NCBI RefSeq assembly: GCF_020829595.1
Contig: NZ_JAIVFW010000018.1
Location: 47,001-111,000 of the forward strand
Direction of reading: 5' to 3'
DNA length: 64,000 bases
Source: Nostoc sp. CHAB 5844
GTDB lineage: Bacteria > Cyanobacteriota > Cyanobacteriia > Cyanobacteriales > Nostocaceae
Below are positions 1 through 10,600 of this stretch, in pieces (position 1 is the stretch's first letter; each line of letters starts with the position of its first letter). The position numbers and the translations under genes were made by a program. The notes under the pieces were generated by a model. It made no database searches. It was given only the letters and a program-made list of their open reading frames with translations, and was not told the DNA's origin.

Positions 1-2396
1 ACTGCTTGGATGTTTTCTGCCAACTGACGAAACTTTTCTTCACTCTCACGTAAAGCATCTTCAATGCGTTTGCGATCTGTAATATCTTGCTGAACCGCCA
101 CCAAAACATCGCCGTGTTCAGGATGCTTGAATACAGAGCAAGTCGCACTACACCAAAATGGAGTTCCATCTTTTTTAACATTATGAACTTCGTATGTGAA
201 CTCACCCTTTTGTAAGACGGCAGAGCGAACAACTTGATATACATCTTCGGGCGTTACTGATTCAGTGGCATAGTTGACAATAGAAACGTTTTGGCCGTTC
301 AGTTCGCCCTTGTCATAGCCAAACATCTGCTCAAATTTAGGGTTGGCATAGACAATACTGGCATCAGTAGCACTTACCAAGCAGACTCCTTCTGCCATAT
401 TTCGGGTAATGACAGCCTGAAGTTCTAGCATTTGTTGAGCTTGTTTGAGTTCAGTCAGATCTCGCAGGCTAACGATAACGCCCGAAATGCTGCCGTCTGG
501 TTCGCGGTAAGGTGTATAAGTAACGCTCATAAATTGCGGTACTAAATTGGGGTAGTCAAACCACTGCTCGTATTGAATTGTCTCTCCAGCTAAACATCTA
601 TCTAACCGAGATTGAATAACATTATCAAACAACTTTTCACCGAGAACATCCCGTTTGGATTTTCCTAAAACTTCGATATCGGGTTTGTTGCACCAGTCTA
701 GGTAAGCTTGATTAACGATTTGATAAATGTAATTACGATTTAATAGCGCAATACCATCTTTGGTACTGGATACAATGCCCTCATATTGGCGCAGAATTGC
801 TTCGGCACGTTTGCGATCGCTGATATCTAAAAGAATACCGAGCGATCGCACAGGTCGCCCAGATTCATCGTAAATTGCTCTTGCCCGTCCCATCAACCAA
901 TGCACTGAACCATCCGGGTGAATGACACGATACTCGGCTGTATAATCAGTGCGGTTTTCCAGAGATTCCAAAAACCGTTGTTCCACCCAAGCAATATCTT
1001 CAGGATGAATCGCATTGCGCCATACCTCATAGCTTGGCTTAACTGAATACGGGGCTAAACCCAGTAACGTGAAGTGATTATCGTTCCAAACTAGATCTTT
1101 GCTGGGCAAGTGCCAATCCCAAAAGGCAAGATTGGTGAAATCTAGAGCCAGTCTGAGGCTTTCCTCGCTTTGCTTGAGGGCTAATTCCGTTTGTTTACGC
1201 TCTGTAATGTCATTGTTGATTTCGAGGATTTTAATTGGTCTACCAACATTGTCTTTTTGTAACACCCAACGGCTGGCTACAGTAATAGGTCGAGCATCTC
1301 GCCTCAAATGAATCAGTTCTCCCTCCCAGTAACCTTTTTCTAACAGTTGCGTCTCAATCTCTGCTCTAGGTTGAGGAAACTGAGTTTTGAGGAGAGTATG
1401 GATGATTTGCCCCAATGCTTCGGCTTTCATCCAGCCGTACATATATTCGGCTCCTTCGTTCCAGAAGCTTATCGCTCCGTTTAAGTCGCGGGTGATAATG
1501 GTGTCGTGTGCTAAATCCAGTAATTGTGATTGTTCTAAAAGCAGCAGTTGGGTTTGTTGCTGCTGAATTACTGTTTCTATCAGGCGATCGTTTGTTTGAG
1601 TCAGTTGTACTGTTCGCTCGGTTATCCGTTGCTCAAGTTCAGCATTCAGTTGTTCCAGGGCAAGTTGCGCCTGTTTGCGATCGTCAATTGCCATAATTGT
1701 GCCTGTCATCCGAACAGGCTCACTCTCTGCGTTATAAAATGCGTTTCCCCGTCCCTCAAGCCAGTGAATGCTACCGTCTGCCCAAATAATGCGATACTCT
1801 TGCTGGTAAATACTATGAGTTTCAAGTGCCTGTTTGACTGCCTGCTCGACTGTTTGGCGATCATCAGGATGCAAGTAAGCTGCAAAGGTTTCATATTTAC
1901 CATCAAAGGTTCCCACAGTCAAGCCAAATAACTGTTCGTGTTCTGGCGACCACTTGATTTCTCCTGTAAGAATATCCCAGTCCCACATGCCCATCTGCGC
2001 TGCTGATAGAGCCATCCGCAGCTGCTCGGCATTTTCCTGAGCTAGTTGTTGGCTAAGTTGCCAAATCTTTTGTTTGCTGTTGACAAGATTGCTAGTGATG
2101 AAGTTAATCGTCAAGGCAACTATTAGGAAAAGACCTAGCCGCAATATATCGTCTGGGTTGGTGGGAAAAATAGAATATCGAGGAGGAATAAAGAAATAAT
2201 CAATTGCCAGCATTGAGAGGACAACTGTAACGCTCCCTGGACGAAAACCTCCATACCAGCTACTTACAATGATAGCTATGTAGAAAAAAGCACCAATAGT
2301 TCGAGATACAAGCCCTTCTAACCACAGAGACAGCAACAGGGCGATCGCAGTTGAGCCAATTGCAACACCGTAAGGCAATATTCGCAGATTTTTCAT
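1..2396 (-). CDS. Multi-PAS membrane sensor protein, N-terminal part (probable sensor kinase; 3' end outside window)
   Basis: The reading frame is open from the ATG at 2396 to the left edge, so at least about 798 residues are present and the C-terminus is missing. The first ~110 residues carry hydrophobic segments resembling the DUF4118 sensor-kinase membrane domain, including a FIPPRYSIFPTNPDD-like loop. Several PAS/PAC units follow, recognisable by repeats of GxWDWD/FWDWH, HPDD/HPED, YRxIxxDGSxHWL and ITERK/ISDRK/ITDRK. This is a signal input protein. A kinase or diguanylate cyclase output domain would lie beyond the window, so the kinase call is inference. The start ATG overlaps the stop of the upstream regulator gene (ATGA at 2393-2396), which indicates translational coupling and a functional pair with that regulator. 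Confidence 0.85.
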   Translation of the reverse strand, partial: MKNLRILPYGVAIGSTAIALLLSLWLEGLVSRTIGAFFYIAIIVSSWYGGFRPGSVTVVLSMLAIDYFFIPPRYSIFPTNPDDILRLGLFLIVALTINFITSNLVNSKQKIWQLSQQLAQENAEQLRMALSAAQMGMWDWDILTGEIKWSPEHEQLFGLTVGTFDGKYETFAAYLHPDDRQTVEQAVKQALETHSIYQQEYRIIWADGSIHWLEGRGNAFYNAESEPVRMTGTIMAIDDRKQAQLALEQLNAELEQRITERTVQLTQTNDRLIETVIQQQQTQLLLLEQSQLLDLAHDTIITRDLNGAISFWNEGAEYMYGWMKAEALGQIIHTLLKTQFPQPRAEIETQLLEKGYWEGELIHLRRDARPITVASRWVLQKDNVGRPIKILEINNDITERKQTELALKQSEESLRLALDFTNLAFWDWHLPSKDLVWNDNHFTLLGLAPYSVKPSYEVWRNAIHPEDIAWVEQRFLESLENRTDYTAEYRVIHPDGSVHWLMGRARAIYDESGRPVRSLGILLDISDRKRAEAILRQYEGIVSSTKDGIALLNRNYIYQIVNQAYLDWCNKPDIEVLGKSKRDVLGEKLFDNVIQSRLDRCLAGETIQYEQWFDYPNLVPQFMSVTYTPYREPDGSISGVIVSLRDLTELKQAQQMLELQAVITRNMAEGVCLVSATDASIVYANPKFEQMFGYDKGELNGQNVSIVNYATESVTPEDVYQVVRSAVLQKGEFTYEVHNVKKDGTPFWCSATCSVFKHPEHGDVLVAVQQDITDRKRIEDALRESEEKFRQLAENIQA

Positions 2397-4264
2397 AATG
2401 GGTTACCTTTGGCTTTAAGCACCTGTAAACGCGCTCTTACTCGCTCTATGCGGCTAAGTACCCGTGTCACGAGTTCCGGCCCTAGCACTGGCTTGGTAAT
2501 AAAATCATCGGCTCCAGCTGCAAAAGCCTGCTGAAGAGATGCCGCATCCGTATGTGCTGTTACCACTAGAATGGGTATATCTCCCCAATGAGCATCTTGG
2601 CGCACAACTTGACACAACTCTAAACCATTAACTATCGGCATTTCTAAATCTAGCACCACTAAATCTGGAGATGTCGCTATTAGTACTTCCCAAAATTGCT
2701 GCGGTTGTGAGAGCGTTGTCACCTCCAAGCCCCAAGGAGTGAGCAATGCTGATAAGCCAGTCAGCATTACAGGGTCATCATCTACAATTAATACCTTAGC
2801 TTCTGAAACTTGGCGTTGCGGTAGAACGCGAGCGATCGCTGCAAAAATTTGCTCAGTTGTCGCTGGTTTATGTAAAAATTGTCGTGCGCCTAAACGTGAC
2901 ACCGCCAAGCGATCAGCAAGGCTGTCCCGTGCTGTGAAAACTACAATTGGCAAATCGGGTAATTTCTCTACCAATTCCCGCAGCAGCATTAATCCATCTT
3001 CTTCGTTACCAGGAAAGCTCAAATCTAGTAGCACTGCATCAGGAATTCTTAAGGCTAGGCGCGATCGCGCAGTTGCCAGATCGGGAGCAATTTTCATCCG
3101 CATTCCCCAAGCATCTGCTTCTACTAGCAAGCGATCGGTCAGCATCGTATCATCATCAATCACTAACACGCGATGAGTCTGCTGTACAACAGCAGGTTGA
3201 GAAGTTTTGGTGACAGGCGATTTTGTTAACTCTTGTTGCAATGCTGTCACCAGTTGAGAAAACTGTGTAATTTCATCTTTTGTGAGGGTGCGATCGTCTA
3301 TTAATAAATGCTCAATTGACCTTGCCAGCTTAGATCCTTGTGGATAACCAAACGATCCCATCGAGCCTGCTAGTTTGTGAGCTTCGTGCTTTGCGGTTTG
3401 CTGTAGTTCTTCAGACAAATTCCCTGATTCGAGTGCAGTTTTGGCTTGTTCTAGTACTGCAACTTGTTGACCAAAAGATTCACGAAATCTTTCTAATACT
3501 TTATTAACAGAGGCTAAATCTTTGGTACGGGGTTTTTCCTTTTGTTCTGAAGTGACTTCATGATTAGCAACAGAATGTTCTGGGGCTGGCTTTAAACGAT
3601 AGCCCATACCATAAATAGTTTCGAGGATATCTTCAGTAAATCCTCCGGCTTTGAGTTTTTTGCGTAAATCTTTGATGTGAGTTGTCACTGCATTTTCAAC
3701 TGGTGCATCATCAAATCCCCAAAGCTGATCCAAAATCATCCTGCGGCTAAAGATGCGATTAGGATTTTGCAAAAACAACTCTAACAATTTATACTCGGTT
3801 GCTGTGAGTGAAATTAACTCCCCATCACAGGTTACTTTCCCAGAAGTGAGATCTAAACAAAGATTTCCCCAAGTTAGTGCGGATGATGCGATTACTCCAG
3901 TGCGGCGTAATAAAGACCGAATTTTTGCTAATAATGCTTCTGGGTTATATGGCTTGACTATATAATCATCTGCGCCTGCATCTAACGCTGTCACAATATC
4001 TGCACTGGTATTTTTTCCAGTTAGTAACAGAATCGGTTTGCAGCAGCCTTGCGATCGCAGTTGCCGACACACACCGATCCCATCCAGTTGCGGAATTAAC
4101 CAATCCAGCAAAATCAAGCCATATTCACCTGACATCGCCAAGTCTAGCCCAGTTTGTCCGTTATTAGCTAAATCGATAATATAGTGATTTTCCTTGAGCA
4201 ACTCTGCTAGCGCGGTGCTGACTAATCTATCATCTTCTACTAATAAAATTTTCATGAGCGGCAT
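2393..4264 (-). CDS. Hybrid response regulator REC-wHTH-HPt-REC-REC
   Basis: The 623-residue protein begins with a receiver (VEDD, phospho-acceptor in LLDW, Lys in IVKPY; ~5-115). An OmpR/PhoB-type winged helix follows (~130-225, ending ETIYGMGYRLKP). Next comes an HPt domain with its His in HKLAGSMGSFG (~295), then two more receivers (~365-480 and ~490-610), both with complete acidic pockets and conserved Lys. It would therefore accept phosphate at several sites, relay it through the HPt, and bind DNA. A second in-frame ATG at 4255 starts directly at the receiver fold and is an equally good start. The gene is co-directional with the multi-PAS sensor and overlaps it by 4 bases, so the two form an operon. 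Such multi-receiver regulators occur in filamentous cyanobacteria. The target genes are unknown. Confidence 0.9.
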   Translation of the reverse strand: MPLMKILLVEDDRLVSTALAELLKENHYIIDLANNGQTGLDLAMSGEYGLILLDWLIPQLDGIGVCRQLRSQGCCKPILLLTGKNTSADIVTALDAGADDYIVKPYNPEALLAKIRSLLRRTGVIASSALTWGNLCLDLTSGKVTCDGELISLTATEYKLLELFLQNPNRIFSRRMILDQLWGFDDAPVENAVTTHIKDLRKKLKAGGFTEDILETIYGMGYRLKPAPEHSVANHEVTSEQKEKPRTKDLASVNKVLERFRESFGQQVAVLEQAKTALESGNLSEELQQTAKHEAHKLAGSMGSFGYPQGSKLARSIEHLLIDDRTLTKDEITQFSQLVTALQQELTKSPVTKTSQPAVVQQTHRVLVIDDDTMLTDRLLVEADAWGMRMKIAPDLATARSRLALRIPDAVLLDLSFPGNEEDGLMLLRELVEKLPDLPIVVFTARDSLADRLAVSRLGARQFLHKPATTEQIFAAIARVLPQRQVSEAKVLIVDDDPVMLTGLSALLTPWGLEVTTLSQPQQFWEVLIATSPDLVVLDLEMPIVNGLELCQVVRQDAHWGDIPILVVTAHTDAASLQQAFAAGADDFITKPVLGPELVTRVLSRIERVRARLQVLKAKGNPL

Positions 4265-4350
4265 CCAACCAAGATGCTTATGACACTTCCAGTATTATCT
4301 ATATGATTTCAAAACTTTGTTACAAATCTTGAGAAAGAATACCTTAAGTC

Positions 4351-4382
4351 AAAAACCCGGCTTCTTGTGAAAACCGGGTTTT
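4351..4382 (-). terminator. Rho-independent terminator of the hgl operon
   Basis: AAAACCCGG (4352-4360) pairs with CCGGGTTTT (4374-4382) around a 13-nt loop. On the minus strand a T-run follows the stem. It lies 24 bases past the stop codon of the ACP-thioester reductase gene, closing the hgl operon before the two-component genes. Confidence 0.8.
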
Positions 4383-4405
4383 ATTATTTATTCAATTTTG
4401 AATGA

Positions 4406-5923
4406 CTACAAAGTAACACTTAAGAAACCGCTTTCGATTAAATAAGCTGTGTAAGTCATAAACAACTTAGAATCAATTGGCGGACAGGTGATAGAACTAC
4501 CTGCTAACGCTTTCACAGTTGCTTCACAGCTAATTGTTGGTCTTCTAGTTTGTAGATACAAATCAGGAATGGTGAGTTGTTCTTCCGACCAGCGTTCTAA
4601 TAGAAAAGGACGCAGAGTGTATAAAGGATTATCTGGAGAGGAAGCATTTTTAATTAACTCTGCTTGCCATTCATCGTAGGGGAGGATTTGCACTGGGTAA
4701 CCAAAAGAACTAACCCAATCAACTAATACCTTTAAAGAAACTGGGTTGGGATGTTGTAAGTGAAAAGCTTTACCTATCGATTCTTTCTGCATCGACAGAT
4801 AGACAATAGCTTTACTTACATAGTCTACTGGCGACATATCCAGCATATATTCCACATCTGGGAAACTACCCATTTGCAGACAACCCTTGACCATTAAGTT
4901 GATAAAGTCGTGGGTGTTACCGATACCTGTTTGGCTGTCTCCGGCGATTAATGGTGGTCTGTGAATTGTAACAGGTAAACCGCGATCGCTGGCAATTTTC
5001 ACCAACTTCTCAGCCACCCATTTGGTTTGGGAGTAACCGAGGAAAATCCCTTCCCAATGGCTAAAATCATCATCTTCTTTCACCACCTTACCAGCGTAAA
5101 CAGGTGATTCAAATACAGCCACGCTAGAAACGTAATGTACAGGCTTGACTTTGATTTGACAAGCCAATCTCAATATTTCTTGAGTACCTAATACGTTAGC
5201 TGCTTTCAGTGCTGAGTAGGGATAAACATAATTTAGTAAAGCCGCACTGTGATAAATAGTATCAATACTTGCAGCAAAAGCTTGGAATAATTCTGCGCCA
5301 AGTCCTAATAGTGGTTGAGACAAATCACCAATCACAGGAATAATCCGAGGATCTAACTCATCTTGGCAAATTGCATACTGTTCTAGATTCTTGTGTAGCT
5401 TGTTTTTACCATCTTGCAAACTAGTTGCGCGTACCAAGCAATAAAGTTCTGCATCGGTTTGTTCTAGCAGTTCCCGGATGATGAAAGCAGCTAAAAAGCC
5501 TGTAGAACCTGTCAAGAAGATGTTCTTGGGTTTGTCTATATGTGTGTAAACAGCACCACCAGGATGAATTGTCGGGTCGAGGACTGCTTCGGCTGGTAGA
5601 TTTAGGGTGGGGATTTCCGAGGCGATCGCATTCGCACTTGTTTGCTTTACAATCCCTGTATCTTGCACATCAGATTGTTCTGCTAATTCCTCAGCTAAAC
5701 GCTCCGACAAAGATGCAATATTGGGATAATGCCACAACAATAAAGGAGATGGTTGAAAACCCAGCAACTCCTCTAATTTACTTACCAGAGTCATCGCTTG
5801 TGCTGAGTCTAAACCATAGTTTTCTAAATTTTCGTGGATATCAACTTCATCACTTTCTACACCCAGTAACTCAGCTAGGTTAGACACCATCCACGCTTGA
5901 ATATCTGCTGCACTATAAGACAT
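4406..5923 (-). CDS. hglB: Heterocyst glycolipid ACP-thioester reductase HglB (HetM)
   Basis: The 505-residue protein has an N-terminal acyl carrier domain (~5-80, phosphopantetheine Ser in YGLDS at ~40). A thioester-reductase/SDR domain follows (~130-500) with the nucleotide motif [11 protein letters not shown], a [13 protein letters not shown] stretch, SSVAVF and the catalytic Tyr/Lys in [10 protein letters not shown]. In the hgl pathway the family (HetM/HglB) holds the finished acyl chain and releases it reductively as aldehyde or alcohol. Length and domain order match HetM. A TTG at 5938 extends the frame, but GGAAGAGG sits just before the ATG at 5923, so I start there. The gene lies 15 bases after the PfaD-like gene. 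In Anabaena hetN follows; here a terminator and signalling genes do. Confidence 0.9.
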   Translation of the reverse strand: MSYSAADIQAWMVSNLAELLGVESDEVDIHENLENYGLDSAQAMTLVSKLEELLGFQPSPLLLWHYPNIASLSERLAEELAEQSDVQDTGIVKQTSANAIASEIPTLNLPAEAVLDPTIHPGGAVYTHIDKPKNIFLTGSTGFLAAFIIRELLEQTDAELYCLVRATSLQDGKNKLHKNLEQYAICQDELDPRIIPVIGDLSQPLLGLGAELFQAFAASIDTIYHSAALLNYVYPYSALKAANVLGTQEILRLACQIKVKPVHYVSSVAVFESPVYAGKVVKEDDDFSHWEGIFLGYSQTKWVAEKLVKIASDRGLPVTIHRPPLIAGDSQTGIGNTHDFINLMVKGCLQMGSFPDVEYMLDMSPVDYVSKAIVYLSMQKESIGKAFHLQHPNPVSLKVLVDWVSSFGYPVQILPYDEWQAELIKNASSPDNPLYTLRPFLLERWSEEQLTIPDLYLQTRRPTISCEATVKALAGSSITCPPIDSKLFMTYTAYLIESGFLSVTL

Positions 5924-5938
5924 TGTTACCTCTTCCAA

Positions 5939-7597
5939 TTATTGACAAACTTCTGGACGATACTGAGTGTAGTAATCGGGTATTTGCAATCCTTGAATTT
6001 TTAAATTTTGGATGCGATAGGAAAACGCCGCACCCTTCATAATGTGGTCAGCAACATCTACAACTCGACGATTTTGAGGTTCAGCTAAATAAGAACCGCG
6101 CACCCAATCATTAAAACCACCCATCGCCGGGCCGCACCAAATTTGATAATCAACTTCTCGACCTTTTTCACCAGCAGTAGACCAGCGAGAAGATAATCCT
6201 AAATACCATCGGAAAATCAAAGCCATCTTCAACTTAGGATTATTCACAGCCTTGCCCAATTTTTCAGGATTTTTCTGTGATAAATAAGCAGCAGTTCCTT
6301 CCCAAGCCTCAGCAATAGTTTTACGGAAAACTTGCTTTTCTAACTTCTCCCTTTCTGCCACAGGGATTTCATCAATTGAGTTATAAGTGCGGTACAATTC
6401 ATACAATTTTTGCGCTCGCATCGGGAACATCGTACCCCGTTTCAGCACTTGTACCTTCACACCCATTTCAAACATATCGCCTGCGGGAGCCATAGTCACA
6501 TCAGCCATTTCCGCTTGCGCTAATAGTTTTTTGGTATGTTCACAAGCACCAGATTCAATACAAGCTTGATTGACTGAACCAGTAACTACATAAGCAGCAC
6601 CCATCATAAAAGCTGCTAAGGCTGATTCTGGAGTAGAAATTCCACCTGCTGCGCCGACTCTAATTGGTTGAGGATAATGATATTGAGCTTGAATTTCATC
6701 CCTTAAAGCAATCAATGAAGGGAGCAAACAAACTAAGGGACGGTTATCAGTATGTCCGCCAGAATCAGCCTCCACAGTAATATCATCAGCCATTGGCACT
6801 TTTTCAGCCAATCTTGCTTGTAATTCAGTAATTAATCCTTGTTCAACTAGTTCGTTGACAAGTTTGGCTGGTGCTGGCTGCATAAATTTACTCGCAACTT
6901 CCCGGCGAGAAATTTTAGCAATGACTTTATTTTTAATTACTATTTGATTGGCATCATTTAAACTTAAACCAGCAACCCGATAATAAACAATATTCGGGGT
7001 TAAATCTAAAAATGCTGAAGCTTCTACAACCTTCACACCATATTTTAAATATAAATCCACAGCCTGGCGTTCAATAGCCATATCATTAGGGCTGTGAATT
7101 AAATTAAAAGCGTAAGGGCCATTGGGTAAAGCTTGTTGAATTTTTTGAATTGCTGCTTCTATTCTTTCTGGTGTTAAACCACCTGCACCATAAGAACCTA
7201 AAATTTTCTCTTTACCTAAAGCAATAACCAATTCTTCAGAAGCAATACCACCAGCCATTGCACCAGTCATATAGGCATATTTCACGCCATAAAAAGAGAG
7301 AAAACTTGGGTCGCCTAACTGTTGTAAACGAATAGGAGCAACAGAAGTAATTAATTCTACTTGTGAGGTGGTGTTTTCAACGGGAAATAAATAACCTTCA
7401 TTGCTGACACCGATTTGTCCAGCAACTCTCACGATGTAACAAGGCTGGTCTAAAAATAGTAATTTATTCTTAATAGCTTGTTGGTCAAAAGAAATTGTAT
7501 CTAATGAACCTTTCCAAATCAAATTTTGATTATAGGTATAGGTATAAAATCCTAAACCATTATTTTGTTTGCTGAATAGTGTATCTATAGTGGTCAT
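5939..7597 (-). CDS. PfaD-family FMN-dependent enoyl reductase of the hgl operon
   Basis: The 552-residue protein resembles PfaD, the trans-acting enoyl reductase of polyunsaturated fatty-acid and PKS systems, with a nitronate-monooxygenase-like TIM barrel. Visible features are AMAGGIASEELVIALGK near residue 115, GSYGAGGLTPERIE, YAFNLIHSPND, VEASAFLDLTPN, the glycine-rich flavin loop IRVGAAGGISTPESALAAFMMGA, and the late AVEXW-like GPAMGGFNDWVRGSYL block. Its likely role is to reduce the enoyl intermediates of the growing HGL aglycone chain. It lies between the CLF/AT gene (102 bases away) and hglB, all on one strand. It corresponds by position to the gene between hglC and hglB in Anabaena. 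I leave the symbol empty because the naming of that gene is not certain to me. Confidence 0.9.
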   Translation of the reverse strand: MTTIDTLFSKQNNGLGFYTYTYNQNLIWKGSLDTISFDQQAIKNKLLFLDQPCYIVRVAGQIGVSNEGYLFPVENTTSQVELITSVAPIRLQQLGDPSFLSFYGVKYAYMTGAMAGGIASEELVIALGKEKILGSYGAGGLTPERIEAAIQKIQQALPNGPYAFNLIHSPNDMAIERQAVDLYLKYGVKVVEASAFLDLTPNIVYYRVAGLSLNDANQIVIKNKVIAKISRREVASKFMQPAPAKLVNELVEQGLITELQARLAEKVPMADDITVEADSGGHTDNRPLVCLLPSLIALRDEIQAQYHYPQPIRVGAAGGISTPESALAAFMMGAAYVVTGSVNQACIESGACEHTKKLLAQAEMADVTMAPAGDMFEMGVKVQVLKRGTMFPMRAQKLYELYRTYNSIDEIPVAEREKLEKQVFRKTIAEAWEGTAAYLSQKNPEKLGKAVNNPKLKMALIFRWYLGLSSRWSTAGEKGREVDYQIWCGPAMGGFNDWVRGSYLAEPQNRRVVDVADHIMKGAAFSYRIQNLKIQGLQIPDYYTQYRPEVCQ

Positions 7598-7699
7598 CTT
7601 CTTTGCGCCTTTGCGCCTTTGCGTGAGATTTAAAAATCTAGGAAAGGTTTAAGAATATATTGCTATATTCTTAAACCATGAGGTAACGTGCAATCAAGC
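7598..7699 (-). repeat. Short intergenic gap with ctttgcgcc repeat
   Basis: The 102-base gap between two hgl genes carries three near-copies of ctttgcgc/g (7601-7627), a typical Nostocales interspersed repeat. No separate gene is visible. Confidence 0.55.
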
Positions 7700-10600
7700 T
7701 TATTCTTTAAGCAAATCTTCCGCGCAAACTAATTGCAATTGAATAATTTCACGCATTTGCTTGCTAAAATCTTGTCGTGCTTGTAAAAAAGCTGTATGTG
7801 CTTTAGTTATCCGAGCATTATTAGCATTCAGCTTTTGACAGTGAGAGGTATTTAACTCCAGCATTCTGATTATGGTATCTAAATCATGATTGGTAGCAGA
7901 TACTTGTGTCGGTGTGGCGATTAACTCAGAAGATTCTACTTTTTCTTCTGCTGCAAAACCGTGTTCAATGATATTTTTTATTGAAACTTCTGTATTTTGA
8001 GTCAAAATATCATTGCCTAATATCTTATGAGTATCTTGCAGTGACTTAATGATATCAATTTCATCAGGCAATGGTATATTTGAATGCAGATTTTGAAGTT
8101 GAATACCTTTAGATTTCCCTGGCAAATCTTGGAAAAGTTTGCAGTTTTCTTCAGTCAAAATACTGGCGGTTATTGATTTACCACCGACGGTAACAGTTCG
8201 TAAGGTGGCTTTATTTTGTTTGGGCGCAGGTGCGAGGTTATAGAGTGGTGATAAATCTACAGCTACGCGATGGCTGAGAAGTTTTGCTAGTGCTTTGACA
8301 ATAGTAGTGTGGTCATCCATACCCCGACGGTTGAGGGATACGGTGATGTGGTCTTTGTCTTCGAGGATTTTATCAATCCAACGCGAACAAACTCCACCCG
8401 CACCAGCTTCGATAAAGATTCTCGCGCCGTCGTTATGGAGGCGGTTGACTAGGCGGGGAAAGTCTAATTGTTGGCAAAGTCCGGTGGCGATGCTGCGAGC
8501 GATCGCCCCACTCTCTAGTAAAATAGGCTGATATTCAGCCGCAGAATAGAAGGTTACACCTGCTAGATTCTGGGATGGCAAAGTATTTAATTTAACTAAC
8601 TCCCCATACTCCGATCGCATCGTTTCGCAATGGATAACGTGATCAAACGGAGCCACGAAAGAATTACAACCCAAGGCGGCGATAACTCTTTTACAGGCAG
8701 CAGGCTCACCAGCAATTAAGACTTCTTCCGGTGTATTAATTTGTGTTAGATAAACTTGCGGCTCGTTCTTGATAGCTTCCTGCACTTGTTCGGGACTCGC
8801 CATCAAAACGAAGTTACCCCAAAAGCTTTTATCTAAATTATCTGTGTTTGGTAAGCCCCAAAATTCGCGCACCGCATTTTTCGGGCCAGATAACCTATTT
8901 CCAAATAACGCCGAAGAGTTGAATGAGTTACTACCTTGGAAGAAATCACTCCAAACTCCTTGGGCTACCATCATGCTTGTTTCACCCAAGCTGTAGCCAA
9001 ATACATACTTCGGCTTGAGTTGAAAGTCATCATAGATAACTGTGGTGAGCAGTCTGGTAAAGAACATTTCCGCTTCAAACATTGCTAGGGAATCATCTAG
9101 CAATTGCTTTTCTAGAGTCTCTAGCTGTCTGAGGGATAACTTACTCAAACTTCTGGGAAAAACTCGTAGTTCTACATCCGCTACCCGCTTGTGCAGACTC
9201 TTCACCATGTAGTCGTTGAAGATTCTGGGAAATAAACGGAAGAAATTCCGACCCATACCTACATAGGAATTCACCGCCGCCGGATACACATAAGCAATCT
9301 CACCATGCTTTCCAAGAGGCTTGGGTGTGAAATAACTACCTACAGGTGTTTGCCAGTCTGTACTTTTTTCAAACGCCGTTTTGACACCTTTACGGGCTGA
9401 TTCGATTTCTTTGAAGAGTTCTTTCTTGTTCCGTCCGTTAATAGCGATGGCGTATTGCGCTTGGGGGTTGGCTTTATATGTAGCAAAAGTTTGACTCGTA
9501 CACTCGGATAAAGAAGAACTAGTTTCAATGCTCTTTTGCAAACTATCTAGAGCCGCAAAAATACTGGCGCTGTCGTTAGCTGCTATCGGGAACAGATGAA
9601 AAGGCATTTGCTCCAGATATCTGCTAGGGCGTTCTTCTTGAGTTGGGTCTTCCGAGATAATCACATGAGCAAAAGTACCATCACAACCCAGACCGTTAAT
9701 TGCAGCTATCCGACGGTCAGAGTCTTTACCTAAGAACCAAGGACGAGATTCTGTAGCTACATAAAAATGACTACCTTCCCATTGTTGAGGTGTTTTGACA
9801 CCAGACCAGTTAGGAGTACCAGGAATGTAGCGATAGTAAAGACACAACGCTGTCTTGATTAAGCTGGCAATTCCCGAAGCTACTTGAGTGTGTCCGATGT
9901 TGGCTTTGACGCTACCAATAGCACAGTGCAACCCATGTCCTACTGATGGATAGGCTTGCAATAAACCTGTGATTTCAGCTTCGTCTTCTTGGGGAATACC
10001 ACTGGCGCAAACCTCCACATATTTCACCTGAGAAGGTTGTACACCTGCACAATGGAAGGCTTCGTGAGCGGAGTTGACGAGGGATTGTCCGATACTGATA
10101 GCATCAATAGTGGCATAAATGCGATCGCCATTCTCTTGCGCCACATCGTAGCGTTTGAGAACAACTACACCAGCACCTTCACCCACCGTCCAACCGTTGG
10201 CTTTTTGGTCATAACTCAACGTATTGATACCAGTGTTAATCTTGGCTGTTTGATTGCGTAACAACACATTCTCCACACCACCAGCCAAATCAACAGCACC
10301 AACAATGGCTGCGTCAGCTTCACCAGTCATCAGTAGCATTTGCGCTACTTCCAGAGCTTTAAAAGCTGAAGTCTCTACAGCCGTGAGGGTGAAAGAAGGC
10401 CCGGTAAAGTTCCACAGCGAGGAAATACGACTCGCCATGATGTTGGCGATGTAGCTTAGGTATTCACCAATCTCTACTTGTTGATGAACGCTATCTTTAA
10501 CGATGGTTTCTAATTGAGCAATCTTTTCTGGTGGTAAAGTAATTTCCGCCGCGTTCAAACCATCTTTGACTTGCCAAGATAAATCCCATCTTTGTTGTAG

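Noticed and set aside
1099..1931. Plus-strand ORFs of 62-127 codons
   Set aside because: They lie antisense to the multi-PAS sensor, whose continuous minus-strand frame with PAS motifs explains the sequence.
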